In this document: piece by piece, positions 1 to 8,562 of the stretch
Layout: the number at the start of each line of letters is the position of its first letter
Numbering within the stretch: the first letter of the stretch is position 1
Assembly: GCA_963729115.1 (NCBI GenBank)
Contig: CAVSMR010000025.1
Coordinates: forward strand, 434,001 to 498,000
DNA from: Actinophytocola sp963729115
GTDB lineage: Bacteria; Actinomycetota; Actinomycetes; Mycobacteriales; Pseudonocardiaceae
DNA: 64,000 nt
Direction of reading: 5' to 3'
Position numbers and translations under genes: made by a program
The notes under the pieces: generated by a model
Databases searched by the model: none
What the model saw: the letters and a program-made list of their open reading frames with translations, nothing else
Told to the model about the DNA's origin: nothing

Positions 1-1339
1 TCTGCGAGTCGGACCGCGGCGAGCGTTTCCAGATTCCTGCCGACGAGCGGTTGCGAGCAGCAGCCAGAGGAGACATCACCCGACTCGGCCAGATCGCAAT
101 CGAGCTGGAGAGCCAGATGCGTCCTCGTGAGATCCAGTCCCGCATCCGTGCGGGTGAGTCCGTAGACCAGGTCGCTGCCGCGGCCGGAGTACCGGCGGCC
201 CGCGTCGAGCGGTTCGCCTATCCCGTGCTGCTGGAGCGGTCGCGCACGGCGGAGCTCGCCCAGCGCGCGCATCCGGTCCGCGAGGACGGCCCCGACGTCC
301 AGGAGCTGGGCGAGGTCGTCGCGCAAGCGTTTGCGGCCCGCGGGCAGGACTACTCCGCCGCCACGTGGGACTCCTGGAAGGGCGAGGACGGCAAGTGGGT
401 CGTCCAGCTCGCCTGGACCGCCGGCCGCTCCTACAACAGGTCCCACTGGTCGTTCCACCCCGGCGCCCACGGCGGCACGGTGACCCCGCTGGACGACCAC
501 GCCATCGACCTGCTCGACCCCAACCCGAACCGCCAGCTGCGCACCGTGCGGCCGGTCACCGAGCTCGCCGCGCAGGCGCTGCAGGTCGAGCGGCCGGAGC
601 GCGTGGTCCAGCCCGTCGAGACGCCGGCCGAGCAGTACGAGCAGCCCTACGACCAGCCCTACGACCAGCCCTACGAGCAGCCGGTCGAGCACCGCCAGGC
701 GGTCGGCGAGGTCTCCCGCCGGCCGGCCGGCGACGCCGAGCCGCGCTCCGAGCAGGAGTTCGTGCAGGACTTCGAACTGACCGACGAGCCGGAGACCGAG
801 CCGGCTGGAGAACCCGAGCCGCCGGCAGCACCGCCTCGCCAGCCCGCTGCCACGGCGACCACCGCCACCCCGGCCGCACCGCCTCGCCAGGCCGCGGCCA
901 CGCCTCGCACACCGGTCCGCGAGCCCGCCGCCGAACCGCGGCAGCCCGCGGCCACGACCCGTCCACCCGCGGCTTCGCCTCGCCCGCCGGCCGCCGAACC
1001 CCGCAAGACCGAACCCCGGACGACCGAAACCAAACCCGCACGACCGAACCCCGCACGACGCGGCGCCCTGCCCCACCACGCACCAAGGAACCCGACACCC
1101 GAACGACCGAGACCAGCGAGCCCGCGGCCAGAACCCGCCAGCCCGCCGAACCACGCACCGAGCCACCCGCGGCGGCATCGCCTCGCCCGCCCGCCGCCGC
1201 GGCCGACCCCGCACCCGAACCCGCCGCGGCCGCCAAGGAAGAGGCCCCCAAGCCCGCCCGCCGCGGCAAGGGCAAGAAGGCCCGCCCGACCGTTCCGTCG
1301 TGGGAAGACGTGCTGCTCGGCACCCGCTCCAACCGGTGA
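1..1339 (+). CDS. sepH: Cell division protein SepH (DUF3071), 5' end missing, apparent frameshift
   Basis: SepH is an actinobacterial FtsZ-binding protein that promotes septal filament assembly. The visible N-terminal part is the DUF3071 domain with a helix-turn-helix-like segment (RPREIQSRIRAGESVDQVA) and a WKGEDGKWVVQLAW stretch. A long Pro/Ala/Glu-rich linker follows, with QPYDQPYDQPYEQP repeats near 640-690. The gene starts upstream of the window. The first frame runs on to 1379 and loses the expected end. The expected C-terminal motif (KKARPTVPSWEDVLLG) lies in another frame ending at 1339. One extra C in the CCC run at 1035-1037 would join the two frames smoothly (ETKP-RTTEPRTT). Orthologous to M. 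tuberculosis Rv0883c by domain and context. Identity is confident; whether the frameshift is real is open. Confidence 0.9.
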
Positions 1340-1375
1340 GCGACCGGTGAGCGACCCGGCAGGCCTGGCCTCCGG

Positions 1376-1618
1376 CTAGACGCGCGCGCCCGGCACCGCG
1401 TCCAGCAGGGCCGGGTCCCAGCCCTCCCGCCGGCACCAGTCCTGCGCCTCCGCGCGGGACAGCCACTCCGTGCCCGGCGGGCGGTTGGCGCGCAGCCGCG
1501 TCCAGCCGTCCGGGGCCAGTACGTGCATCGCGCCCTCGCGCAAGGCGAGCAGGCGGCCCTCGGGGTAGGCCATCGTCGACTCCGTGCGCAGGAAACGCAC
1601 GGTCTCCGGTCGGGTCAT
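1376..1618 (-). CDS. Small hypothetical protein (80 aa)
   Basis: Family not recognised. The 80-residue product has no signal peptide or membrane segment. It has several Trp residues and a C-terminal SRAEAQDWCRREGWD stretch, suggesting a small soluble domain. The ATG at 1618 is preferred over an upstream in-frame start because the protein then begins MTRPETVRFLRTE. It lies convergent to sepH, with 36 bases between the stops. Its start is close to a perfect MerR-type dyad (1641-1662) that faces the ABC exporter on the other strand, so the two could share regulation. Coding is supported by an open, composition-consistent frame only. Confidence 0.5.
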   Translation of the reverse strand: MTRPETVRFLRTESTMAYPEGRLLALREGAMHVLAPDGWTRLRANRPPGTEWLSRAEAQDWCRREGWDPALLDAVPGARV

Positions 1619-1638
1619 GGACAGATGATGCCGCGAAC

Positions 1639-1669
1639 TTGACCTCCAGCGCACTGGAGGTCGCAGCCT
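1639..1669 (+). promoter_or_regulatory. MerR-family-type promoter/operator for the ABC exporter
   Basis: A -35 element TTGACC (1639-1644) overlaps a perfect 9+9 dyad: GACCTCCAG at 1641-1649 and CTGGAGGTC at 1654-1662, separated by four bases. A -10-like CAGCCT lies at 1664-1669, giving a 19-base spacer. An elongated spacer filled by a dyad is the classic layout of promoters activated by MerR-family regulators (SoxR, CueR, BmrR and similar). The downstream gene is the exporter starting at 1740. No merR gene is visible in the window. Confidence 0.6.
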
Positions 1670-1739
1670 CGGAGCAGGAAAACCAGGTGCCCGAGGCCAG
1701 GCCCATCACCTACCGTCGATGGGCACTCGTGGGGAGATC

Positions 1740-3533
1740 ATGACCATTACGAAAGATGCACATCAGCCTGCCCGCAGCAGGAACTTCACCGGGCTGCGGC
1801 GGCTTTCCCCGTACCTCAAACCGGTTCGCGGCCGGATGATCGCCTCGGGCGCGGGCGTGCTCGGCTCGATGCTCGCCGGCCTCGCCATCCCCCTCGTCGT
1901 CCAGCGGATCCTGGACGGCCCGGTGGCGACCGGCGACACGACCGGGCTGTTCTGGCTCGTCGCCCTGGTGGCCGGGCTCGGCATCACCGAGGCGCTGCTG
2001 TTCTTCATGCGGCGCCGCCTCATCTCCGGGCCGAGCACGCGGGTCGAGGCCGAGCTGCGCGACGACCTGTACCACCACCTGCAACGCCTGCCGATCGCGT
2101 TCCACGACCGCTGGCAGTCCGGCCAGCTGCTCTCCCGCGCGGTCAGCGACCTGTCGACGCTGCGCCGGTTCATCGCGTTCGCGTTCATCTTCCTGATCGT
2201 CAACAGCCTGACGCTGGTGATCGGCCTGGGCGTGCTGTTCGTGCTGAACCCGGTGCTGGGCCTGATCTCGACGGTCTGCGCGGCGCCGCTGATCCTGATC
2301 TCGACGCTGTACGAGTCCAAGTACTCGGTGCTCGCCCGGCGCGCGCAGGACCAGAACGGCGACCTCACCACCACGGTCGAGGAGTCCGTGCTCGGCATCC
2401 GCGTGCTCAAGGCGTTCGGGCGCGGCCCCCACCTCGCCAAGCGGTTCGCCGCGGAGGCGACGGAACTGCGGCGCCTGGAGCTGCGCAAGGTGCACGTGGT
2501 CGGCCTGCTCTGGGCGGCGATCATCATGCTGCCCGAGCTGTCGATCGGCGGGCACCTGCTGTACGGCACGTTCGGCATCGCCAACGGCACGATGACGCTC
2601 GGCACGCTGGTCGCCGCGGTGACCGTGGCGACCTACCTGCGCTGGCCGACCGACTCGATCGGGTGGCTGCTCGCCGAGGCGAACCAGGCCGCGACCGCCG
2701 CCACCCGCTACTGGGAGGTGCGCGACGCCGAGGTGACGATCACCGACCCGCCGCGGCCACGCCGGCTGCCGGCGAACGCCCGCGGGCACGTGCGGTTCGA
2801 GAACGTGCACTTCGCGCACGCCGGCTCGGACACCGAGGTGCTCCGCGGCGTCACGCTGGACCTGCGGCCCGGCGAGACCGTCGCGCTGGTCGGCGCCACC
2901 GGCTCGGGCAAGACGACGCTCACCGCGCTGGTCGGCCGGCTCGCCGACGTCACCTCGGGCCGGGTGACCGTGGACGGCGTCGACGTGCGGGACCTCGCCC
3001 TCGCCGAGCTGCGCACGACCGTCGCCACCGCGTTCGAGGAGCCCGTGCTGTTCTCGGCGAGCGTGCGGGAGAACGTGGCACTCGGCGACCGGGACCGCAC
3101 CGAGGCCGACGTGCGCCAGGCGCTGCGCGTGGCCGCGGCCGACGAGTTCGTCGAGAAGCTGCCGTGGGGCCTGGAGACCCGCATCGGCGAGCAGGGCCTC
3201 GCGCTGTCCGGCGGGCAGCGCCAGCGGCTCGCGCTCGCCCGGGCGGTCGTCGGCCGCCCGTCGGTGCTGGTGCTCGACGACCCGCTCTCGGCCCTGGACG
3301 TGCACACCGAGGCGGAGGTGGAGCACGCGCTGCGCCGGGTGCTGTCGGACGTGACCGCGCTGGTGGTCGCGCACCGGTCCAGCACCGTGCAGCTGGCGGA
3401 CCGGGTCGCGCTGCTCGTCGACGGGCGGATCGCCGCGGTGGGCACGCACTCCGAGCTGATCGCCGGCAACACGGAGTACCGCCGCCTGCTGTCCACACTG
3501 GACGAGGAAGTCAGAGACGAGGTGGTCGCGTGA
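1740..3533 (+). CDS. ABC exporter half-transporter A (degenerate Walker B glutamate)
   Basis: A fused ABC exporter half: a six-helix membrane domain (residues about 20-320) followed by an ATPase domain. Walker A is GATGSGKTT near residue 385, the signature is LSGGQRQRL near 489, and Walker B is VLVLDDP near 510. The residue after Walker B is Asp instead of the catalytic Glu, as in the degenerate half of heterodimeric exporters (TM287/288, BmrCD type). The ATG at 1740 is preceded by GGGGAG; an in-frame ATG at 1719 lacks a ribosome site. The stop overlaps the GTG of the next gene by four bases, so the partner is translationally coupled. Likely exports a drug, lipid or peptide; substrate unknown. 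The upstream MerR-type dyad suggests induction by a ligand or redox signal. Confidence 0.93.
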   Translation: MTITKDAHQPARSRNFTGLRRLSPYLKPVRGRMIASGAGVLGSMLAGLAIPLVVQRILDGPVATGDTTGLFWLVALVAGLGITEALLFFMRRRLISGPSTRVEAELRDDLYHHLQRLPIAFHDRWQSGQLLSRAVSDLSTLRRFIAFAFIFLIVNSLTLVIGLGVLFVLNPVLGLISTVCAAPLILISTLYESKYSVLARRAQDQNGDLTTTVEESVLGIRVLKAFGRGPHLAKRFAAEATELRRLELRKVHVVGLLWAAIIMLPELSIGGHLLYGTFGIANGTMTLGTLVAAVTVATYLRWPTDSIGWLLAEANQAATAATRYWEVRDAEVTITDPPRPRRLPANARGHVRFENVHFAHAGSDTEVLRGVTLDLRPGETVALVGATGSGKTTLTALVGRLADVTSGRVTVDGVDVRDLALAELRTTVATAFEEPVLFSASVRENVALGDRDRTEADVRQALRVAAADEFVEKLPWGLETRIGEQGLALSGGQRQRLALARAVVGRPSVLVLDDPLSALDVHTEAEVEHALRRVLSDVTALVVAHRSSTVQLADRVALLVDGRIAAVGTHSELIAGNTEYRRLLSTLDEEVRDEVVA

Positions 3534-5362
3534 CCGCCACCGAGAGCTGGCGAGGGGTCGCCGCCGAAGAGGTCGAGGAGCTCGACGCCCTCGTCGGCAC
3601 GCGGCTGCAGGCGCGCTCGCGGCGGCTGCTCGGCTCGCTGGTCCGCCCGCGGATCGGCACCGGGCTGTTCGCGCTCGCGCTGGTGATCGGCGAGAACGTG
3701 CTGGCGCTGGCCGGTCCGGTGCTGATCGCGATAGCCATCGACACCGGCATTCCCGCCGCCATCGACGGGGACACCGGCGTGCTCGCCGCGTGCGTCGCCG
3801 CCTACCTCGGCACCGGGCTCGGCGCGGCGGGGCTGCGCTTCGCGTTCCTCAAGGTGTCCGGGCGGTTCGGCCAGGACGTGCTGCTCGACCTGCGGCAGCG
3901 GATCTTCACGCACGCGCAGCGGCTCTCGCTGTCCTTCCACGAGAAGTACACCTCCGGCAAGGTGATCTCGCGGCTGTCCAGCGACGTCGACTCGCTGCAC
4001 GACCTGCTCGAGGACGGCCTCGACGGGCTGCTGACCGCGGTGCTGTCGGTGGTCGGCATCGCGGTGATGCTGGTCGTGCTCGACGCGCCGCTCGCGCTGC
4101 TCGTGCTCGCCGGGCTGATCCCGGTGCTGCTCGTGACGCGGTGGTTCTACCTGCGCTCGCGGCGGGCCTACCGGGGCACCCGCAGCTCGATCGCGAAGAT
4201 CATCGTGCAGTTCGTGGAGACCATGAACGGCATGCGCGCCGTGCAGGCGTTCCGCCGCGCGCCGCGCAACGAGGCGATCATGGCGCGGCTGAACGACACG
4301 TTCCGGGCGGCGAACAAGGAAGCGCTGGACGTCGTGGCGACGTTCACGATGACCGTCCGGCTGGTCGGCAACGTCTCGCTCGCGCTGGTCCTCGGGATCG
4401 GTGCGGTGCGGGCGGTCGGCGGCGGGCTGGAGCTCGGCGTGCTGACCGCGTTCATGCTCTACCTGCGCCGGTTCTACGACCCGCTCGACGAGCTCGCGAT
4501 GTTCGCCAACTCCTACACCTCGGCGATCGCCGCGCTGGAGAAGATCTCCGGGGTGCTCGAGGAGGCGCCGGCGGTCGTCGAACCGGCCGAGCCGGTCGCG
4601 CTGCCGGGCGCCGGCACCGGCCGGGCGATCACGTTCGACCGCGTCGAGTTCCGGTACGGCCCGGACGGTCCGGTGGTGCTGCCGACGTTCGACCTGGCCG
4701 TGCCGGCCGGGCAGACGGTGGCGCTGGTCGGCGCGACGGGCGCGGGCAAGTCGACGATCGCGAAGCTGGTCGCGCGGTTCTACGACCCGGCCGCCGGCAC
4801 GGTCGCGCTGGACGGCGTGGACCTGCGCGAGATCGCCGACGCCGAGCTGCGGCGCAACGTGGTAATGGTGACGCAGGAGAACTTCCTGTTCGCCGGCTCG
4901 GTCGCGGACAACATCGGGCTGGGCCGGCCGGCCGCGAGCCGCGCGGAGATCGAGGCGGCCGCGGCGGCGGTCGGCGCGCACGAGTTCGTCGCGGCCCTGC
5001 CCGAGGGCTACGACACCGACGTGCGCAAGCGCGGCGGCCGGCTGTCCGCGGGCCAGCGGCAGATGGTCTCCTTCGCGCGGGCGTTCCTCGCCGACCCGGC
5101 GGTGCTGGTGCTCGACGAGGCGACCTCCAGCCTGGACGTGCCGACGGAGCGGGCCGTGCAGCACGCGCTCGAGTCGGTGCTCGCCGAGCGGACCGCGCTG
5201 ATCATCGCCCACCGGCTGTCGACCGTGCTGATCGCGGACCGCGTGCTGGTGGTCGAGGACGGGCGGATCGTCGAGGACGGCTCGCCCGCGGAGCTGATCG
5301 CGGAGCCGTCCGGCGGCCGGTTCGCCGCCCTGCACCGCACGTGGCTGGAGTCGCTCGCCTGA
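3530..5362 (+). CDS. ABC exporter half-transporter B (catalytic half)
   Basis: Second half of the heterodimeric exporter, 610 residues from the GTG at 3530. The membrane domain covers about residues 40-340. The ATPase domain has Walker A GATGAGKST near residue 401 and Walker B VLVLDEATSSLD near 527 with the catalytic Glu present. The signature reads LSAGQRQ, not LSGGQ. In known heterodimers the degenerate site combines the Asp Walker B of one half with the altered signature of the other, which fits this pair exactly. A much longer open frame extends upstream inside the first gene but is out of context; the coupled GTG is the credible start. Confidence 0.93.
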   Translation: MTATESWRGVAAEEVEELDALVGTRLQARSRRLLGSLVRPRIGTGLFALALVIGENVLALAGPVLIAIAIDTGIPAAIDGDTGVLAACVAAYLGTGLGAAGLRFAFLKVSGRFGQDVLLDLRQRIFTHAQRLSLSFHEKYTSGKVISRLSSDVDSLHDLLEDGLDGLLTAVLSVVGIAVMLVVLDAPLALLVLAGLIPVLLVTRWFYLRSRRAYRGTRSSIAKIIVQFVETMNGMRAVQAFRRAPRNEAIMARLNDTFRAANKEALDVVATFTMTVRLVGNVSLALVLGIGAVRAVGGGLELGVLTAFMLYLRRFYDPLDELAMFANSYTSAIAALEKISGVLEEAPAVVEPAEPVALPGAGTGRAITFDRVEFRYGPDGPVVLPTFDLAVPAGQTVALVGATGAGKSTIAKLVARFYDPAAGTVALDGVDLREIADAELRRNVVMVTQENFLFAGSVADNIGLGRPAASRAEIEAAAAAVGAHEFVAALPEGYDTDVRKRGGRLSAGQRQMVSFARAFLADPAVLVLDEATSSLDVPTERAVQHALESVLAERTALIIAHRLSTVLIADRVLVVEDGRIVEDGSPAELIAEPSGGRFAALHRTWLESLA

Positions 5363-5389
5363 CCCGGGCGAGTGCTCCGGCGCGACCGG

Positions 5390-5980
5390 TCAGAGGACGA
5401 TGAACGGCAGGGCAAGCCAGCCCGCCACGAGTGCGACCGCCACGCCCAGGGCGACCCAGCGCCAGATGGGCTGGCGGCGCACCAGCCACACGGAGGGCAG
5501 CAGCCCGCCCGTGACCACCACGTTCGAGCCGACGGCAAGCAGCACGTTGGTCGCGGCGAGCGTGCTCGCGAGCGTGATCATCGTGATCGCGAGCAGCCCG
5601 AAGCACGCCGCGGACACCGTCAGCCCGGTCAGCCACGGCACCGGCTCCGGCGGGTGCGCTGCCGCGCGCCGCCGCCGGGTCGGCTCGGGCGGCTCGACCA
5701 CCGTCTCTTCGCCGCTCAGCGGGTCGAGGTAGCCGACCGGCACGCCCATCGTCGCGGCGACGCGGCTCGCGAGCTGCAGGCCCCGGCGGGTCACGACCGC
5801 GCCCGCCGCGTCGGTGGCGTCCGGGGTGCTGCGCCGGACCGCCGCGGCGACGCGGGCCCACTCGTGCAGCGCGTCGGTCAGCTCGCCACCCAGCGGCAGC
5901 CGCCGCGGGTCGACCTCCCGCTCGGCGAGCCCGTCGTGCCCGACCAGCACCGCACGCTCGCCGCTGGCGCGCAGCTGCAC
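5390..5980 (-). CDS. DUF2537 family membrane protein
   Basis: Actinobacterial DUF2537 protein (M. tuberculosis Rv0882 type). The N-terminal soluble part (about 110 residues) has a GVPVGYLDPLSGEETVVEPP segment. It is followed by three to four hydrophobic helices ending in WLALPFIVL. The start chosen is the GTG at 5980, which has AGGGGA six bases upstream; an alternative GTG lies at 6019. It is 44 bases downstream of the TrmH-family gene on the same strand, the same pairing as Rv0881-Rv0882, and convergent to the ABC exporter. Function unknown. Confidence 0.8.
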   Translation of the reverse strand: MQLRASGERAVLVGHDGLAEREVDPRRLPLGGELTDALHEWARVAAAVRRSTPDATDAAGAVVTRRGLQLASRVAATMGVPVGYLDPLSGEETVVEPPEPTRRRRAAAHPPEPVPWLTGLTVSAACFGLLAITMITLASTLAATNVLLAVGSNVVVTGGLLPSVWLVRRQPIWRWVALGVAVALVAGWLALPFIVL

Positions 5981-6024
5981 CGCCACTCCCCTCGCTCTCG
6001 CCCGGAATTCGTTGACCACGGAAA

Positions 6025-6822
6025 CTACCGGCCGGGACCACCGAGCGCGTAGAACGCCACGGCCCCGGCGGTCGCCACGTTCAGCGAGTCCACGCCGCCC
6101 GCCATCGGGATGCGCACGGCCGCGTCCGCGGCGGCGACGGCCCCGGCGGTGAGTCCCGGTCCCTCCGAGCCCAGCAGCACCGCGACCCGGTCGCCGCCCA
6201 GGTCGGGCGTGAGCGGGAGCGCGCCGTCCGCCGGCGTCATCGCGAGCACGCGGAAACCCCGGTCCGCCAACAGCTTCAGCCCTTCCGGCCACGGCTGCAG
6301 CGAGGTGAACGGCACGCCCAGCACGTGGCCCATCGACACCCGGACGCTGCGCCGGTAGAGCGGGTCGCTGCAGCCGGTGCCGAGCAGCACGCCGTCCACA
6401 CCGAACGCGGCGGCGTTGCGGAACAGCGCGCCGAGGTTCTCGTGGTCGCCGACGCCCTCGAGTACGGCGAGCCGGCGCGCCGGACCCACCACCTCGTCGA
6501 CGGCGAGCGCCGGCGGCCGGTCGGCGACCGCGAGCACGCCGCGGTTGAGGTGGAAGCCGACCACCTCGGCCATCACCTCGGCCGACACCGCGTACACCGG
6601 CGCCGCGGACCCGGCGAGGTCACCGGCCAGCTCCTCGAGCCGGCGCGGGACCCCGAGCACGGCCCGCAGCGGGAAGCGGGAGGCGAGCATGCGCCGGACC
6701 ACGATCGCGCCCTCGGCGATCACCAGCCCCTTGCCCCCGGGACGATCCGGCCGGCGGTCGGCGGTGGTCAGGGCGCGGAAGTCGTCCACCCGTGGATCCG
6801 CCGGGTCGCGCACCTCGATCAC
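6025..6822 (-). CDS. TrmH/SpoU-family RNA 2'-O-ribose methyltransferase
   Basis: A SPOUT-class methyltransferase of 265 residues. An N-terminal substrate-binding part (GLVIAEGAIVVRRMLAS) precedes the trefoil-knot catalytic domain. The three TrmH motifs are visible: ENLGALFRNAAAFGVDGVLL, VLLGSEGPGL and IPMAGGVDSLNVATAGAVAFY. It would methylate a ribose in tRNA or 23S rRNA using S-adenosylmethionine; the exact nucleotide cannot be read from sequence. Ortholog of Rv0881 by motif and by the adjacent DUF2537 gene. Confidence 0.92.
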   Translation of the reverse strand: MIEVRDPADPRVDDFRALTTADRRPDRPGGKGLVIAEGAIVVRRMLASRFPLRAVLGVPRRLEELAGDLAGSAAPVYAVSAEVMAEVVGFHLNRGVLAVADRPPALAVDEVVGPARRLAVLEGVGDHENLGALFRNAAAFGVDGVLLGTGCSDPLYRRSVRVSMGHVLGVPFTSLQPWPEGLKLLADRGFRVLAMTPADGALPLTPDLGGDRVAVLLGSEGPGLTAGAVAAADAAVRIPMAGGVDSLNVATAGAVAFYALGGPGR

Positions 6823-6870
6823 GCCCGCATGCTCCCACAGGCTGGGACGCGCGCCCGCCGTGCCCGCCGA

Positions 6871-6911
6871 TTGTTACGCGCACGCACTGGATGCCTTGCC
6901 CTCCGTAACAA
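6871..6911. promoter_or_regulatory. Spaced inverted repeat in the divergent TrmH/GCS2 intergenic region
   Basis: TTGTTAC at 6871-6877 and GTAACAA at 6905-6911 form perfect 7-base inverted arms with centres 34 bases apart, close to three helical turns. The element sits in the 200-base region between the divergent genes at 6822 and 7023 and may be an operator. No regulator is assigned. Confidence 0.3.
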
Positions 6912-7022
6912 CAGAGGGTGAGCATGCACCGATTTGGCCCCTAGCACCGGGATTCCTCGTATGTCACGGTTGAACTCCCGTGCACACGCCGGACTGTTCG
7001 GGTCCGGCTGGGGAGGGCCGGT

Positions 7023-8519
7023 ATGGGACAGCATGTAGCGACCGACACGGTCGACCGCTCGGATCGCCAACGGTTCCGCGACAAGGTTCAGCGTTGCCTC
7101 GACGCGCTGGCCCGGATGCTCACCGAAGGCGGATTCTCCACCGAACCACCGCGGATGGGGCTCGAGGTCGAGCTGAACCTCGTCGACGACGGGTTACGGC
7201 CGGCGATGATCAACGGCGTCGTGCTGGAGAAGCTGGACGACCCCTCGTTCACCACCGAGCTGGGCCAGCACAACCTGGAGCTGAACATGCGGCCGCGCCC
7301 GCTGTCCGGCGACCAGGCGAGCGAGCTCGAGGTGGAGCTGCGCGAGTCGCTCACGAGCGCCGACATGAAGGCCCAGGACGCGGGCGCGCGCCTGGTCATG
7401 ATCGGCATGCTGCCGACGTTGCGCGAGGCGCACTTCAAGGCCAAGTGGCTGACCAACAACTCCCGCTACACCCTGCTCAACGACCGCATCTTCGCCGCGC
7501 GCGGCGAGGACATGGTGCTCGCGATGGACGGCCCGGCCATCCCGGGCCAGCGCGGGGAACGGCTGCGCGGCCGGGCCGACTCGATCCTGCCCGAGGCCGC
7601 GTGCACCTCCGTCCAGCTGCACCTGCAGGTGCCGCCGGAGGAGTTCGCGACGCACTGGAACGCCGCGCAGTGCCTGGCCGGGGTGCAGGTGGCGATCGCC
7701 GCGAACTCGCCGTTCCTGCTGCGCAAGGCGCTCTGGCACGAGACACGCATCCCGCTGTTCCTGCAGGCCACCGACACGCGGCCGGAAGAGCTGAAGAACC
7801 AGGGCGTCCGGCCGCGGGTCTGGTTCGGCGAGCGGTGGATCACCTCGATCTTCGACCTGTTCGAGGAGAACGTCCGCTACTTCCCGGGCCTGCTGCCGCA
7901 GCTCGACGACGAGGACCCGATCGGCGCGCTCGACGAGGGCCGCGCGCCCAAGCTCGCCGAGCTGCGCCTGCACAACGGCACGATCTGGCGGTGGAACCGG
8001 CCGGTGTACGACGTGGTGGGCGGGGTCCCGCACCTGCGCGTGGAGAACCGCGTGCTGCCGGCCGGGCCGACGGCCGTCGACCTGGTCGCGAACGCCGCGT
8101 TCTTCTACGGCGCGCAGCGGGCCCTCGCCGCCGAGGAACGTCCGGTGTGGACGCAGATGTCGTTCCAGGCCGCGGAGGAGAACCTCTACGCCGGCGCGCG
8201 CCACGCGTTCGACGCGCAGCTGTACTGGCCGGGCATCGGCTGGGTGCCACCGGACGAGCTGGTGCTGCGCCGGCTGCTGCCGATGGCGCACGAGGGGTTG
8301 CGGTCGTGCGGCGTGTCCGACGCGGCGCGGGAGCGGTACCTCGGCGTGATCGAACAGCGGTGCCTGGCGCAACGCACCGGGTCCACCTGGCAGCGGGCCA
8401 CTGTGGCCCGATTGGAGGACCGCGGTATGGACCGGGATGCCGCGTTGGTCGGCATGCTGCGGCGCTACATCGAGCTCGCGGCCTCGAACCAGCCGGTCCA
8501 CACCTGGATGGTGATCTGA
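7023..8519 (+). CDS. Glutamate--cysteine ligase family (GCS2) protein
   Basis: A 498-residue ATP-dependent carboxylate-amine ligase of the GCS2 superfamily. Motifs typical of the fold are GLEVELNLVDD near residue 40, the LELNMRPRPLSG strand, and the GTIWRWNRPVYD segment with a downstream LRVENRVLPAGP. The family joins glutamate to an amine, classically cysteine; in actinobacteria relatives act in thiol and ergothioneine chemistry or have unknown substrates, so the substrate is left open. GGGGAGGG stands six bases before the ATG. It is monocistronic and divergent from the TrmH gene. Confidence 0.85.
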   Translation: MGQHVATDTVDRSDRQRFRDKVQRCLDALARMLTEGGFSTEPPRMGLEVELNLVDDGLRPAMINGVVLEKLDDPSFTTELGQHNLELNMRPRPLSGDQASELEVELRESLTSADMKAQDAGARLVMIGMLPTLREAHFKAKWLTNNSRYTLLNDRIFAARGEDMVLAMDGPAIPGQRGERLRGRADSILPEAACTSVQLHLQVPPEEFATHWNAAQCLAGVQVAIAANSPFLLRKALWHETRIPLFLQATDTRPEELKNQGVRPRVWFGERWITSIFDLFEENVRYFPGLLPQLDDEDPIGALDEGRAPKLAELRLHNGTIWRWNRPVYDVVGGVPHLRVENRVLPAGPTAVDLVANAAFFYGAQRALAAEERPVWTQMSFQAAEENLYAGARHAFDAQLYWPGIGWVPPDELVLRRLLPMAHEGLRSCGVSDAARERYLGVIEQRCLAQRTGSTWQRATVARLEDRGMDRDAALVGMLRRYIELAASNQPVHTWMVI

Positions 8520-8550
8520 GGCAGCTGACGCCACGCTCTGCTACCTGGCA

Positions 8551-8556
8551 TATTGT
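8551..8556 (+). promoter_or_regulatory. -10 hexamer for a leaderless transcript
   Basis: TATTGT lies six bases before the GTG at 8563, with no ribosome-binding sequence between them. Transcription would begin at or next to the start codon. Confidence 0.5.
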
Positions 8557-8562
8557 CACGGT

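Noticed and set aside
2663..3529. Long N-terminal extension of the second ABC gene
   Set aside because: The frame lies inside the first ABC gene and is Arg/Ala-rich shadow sequence; the coupled GTG at 3530 gives a normal-length exporter half.
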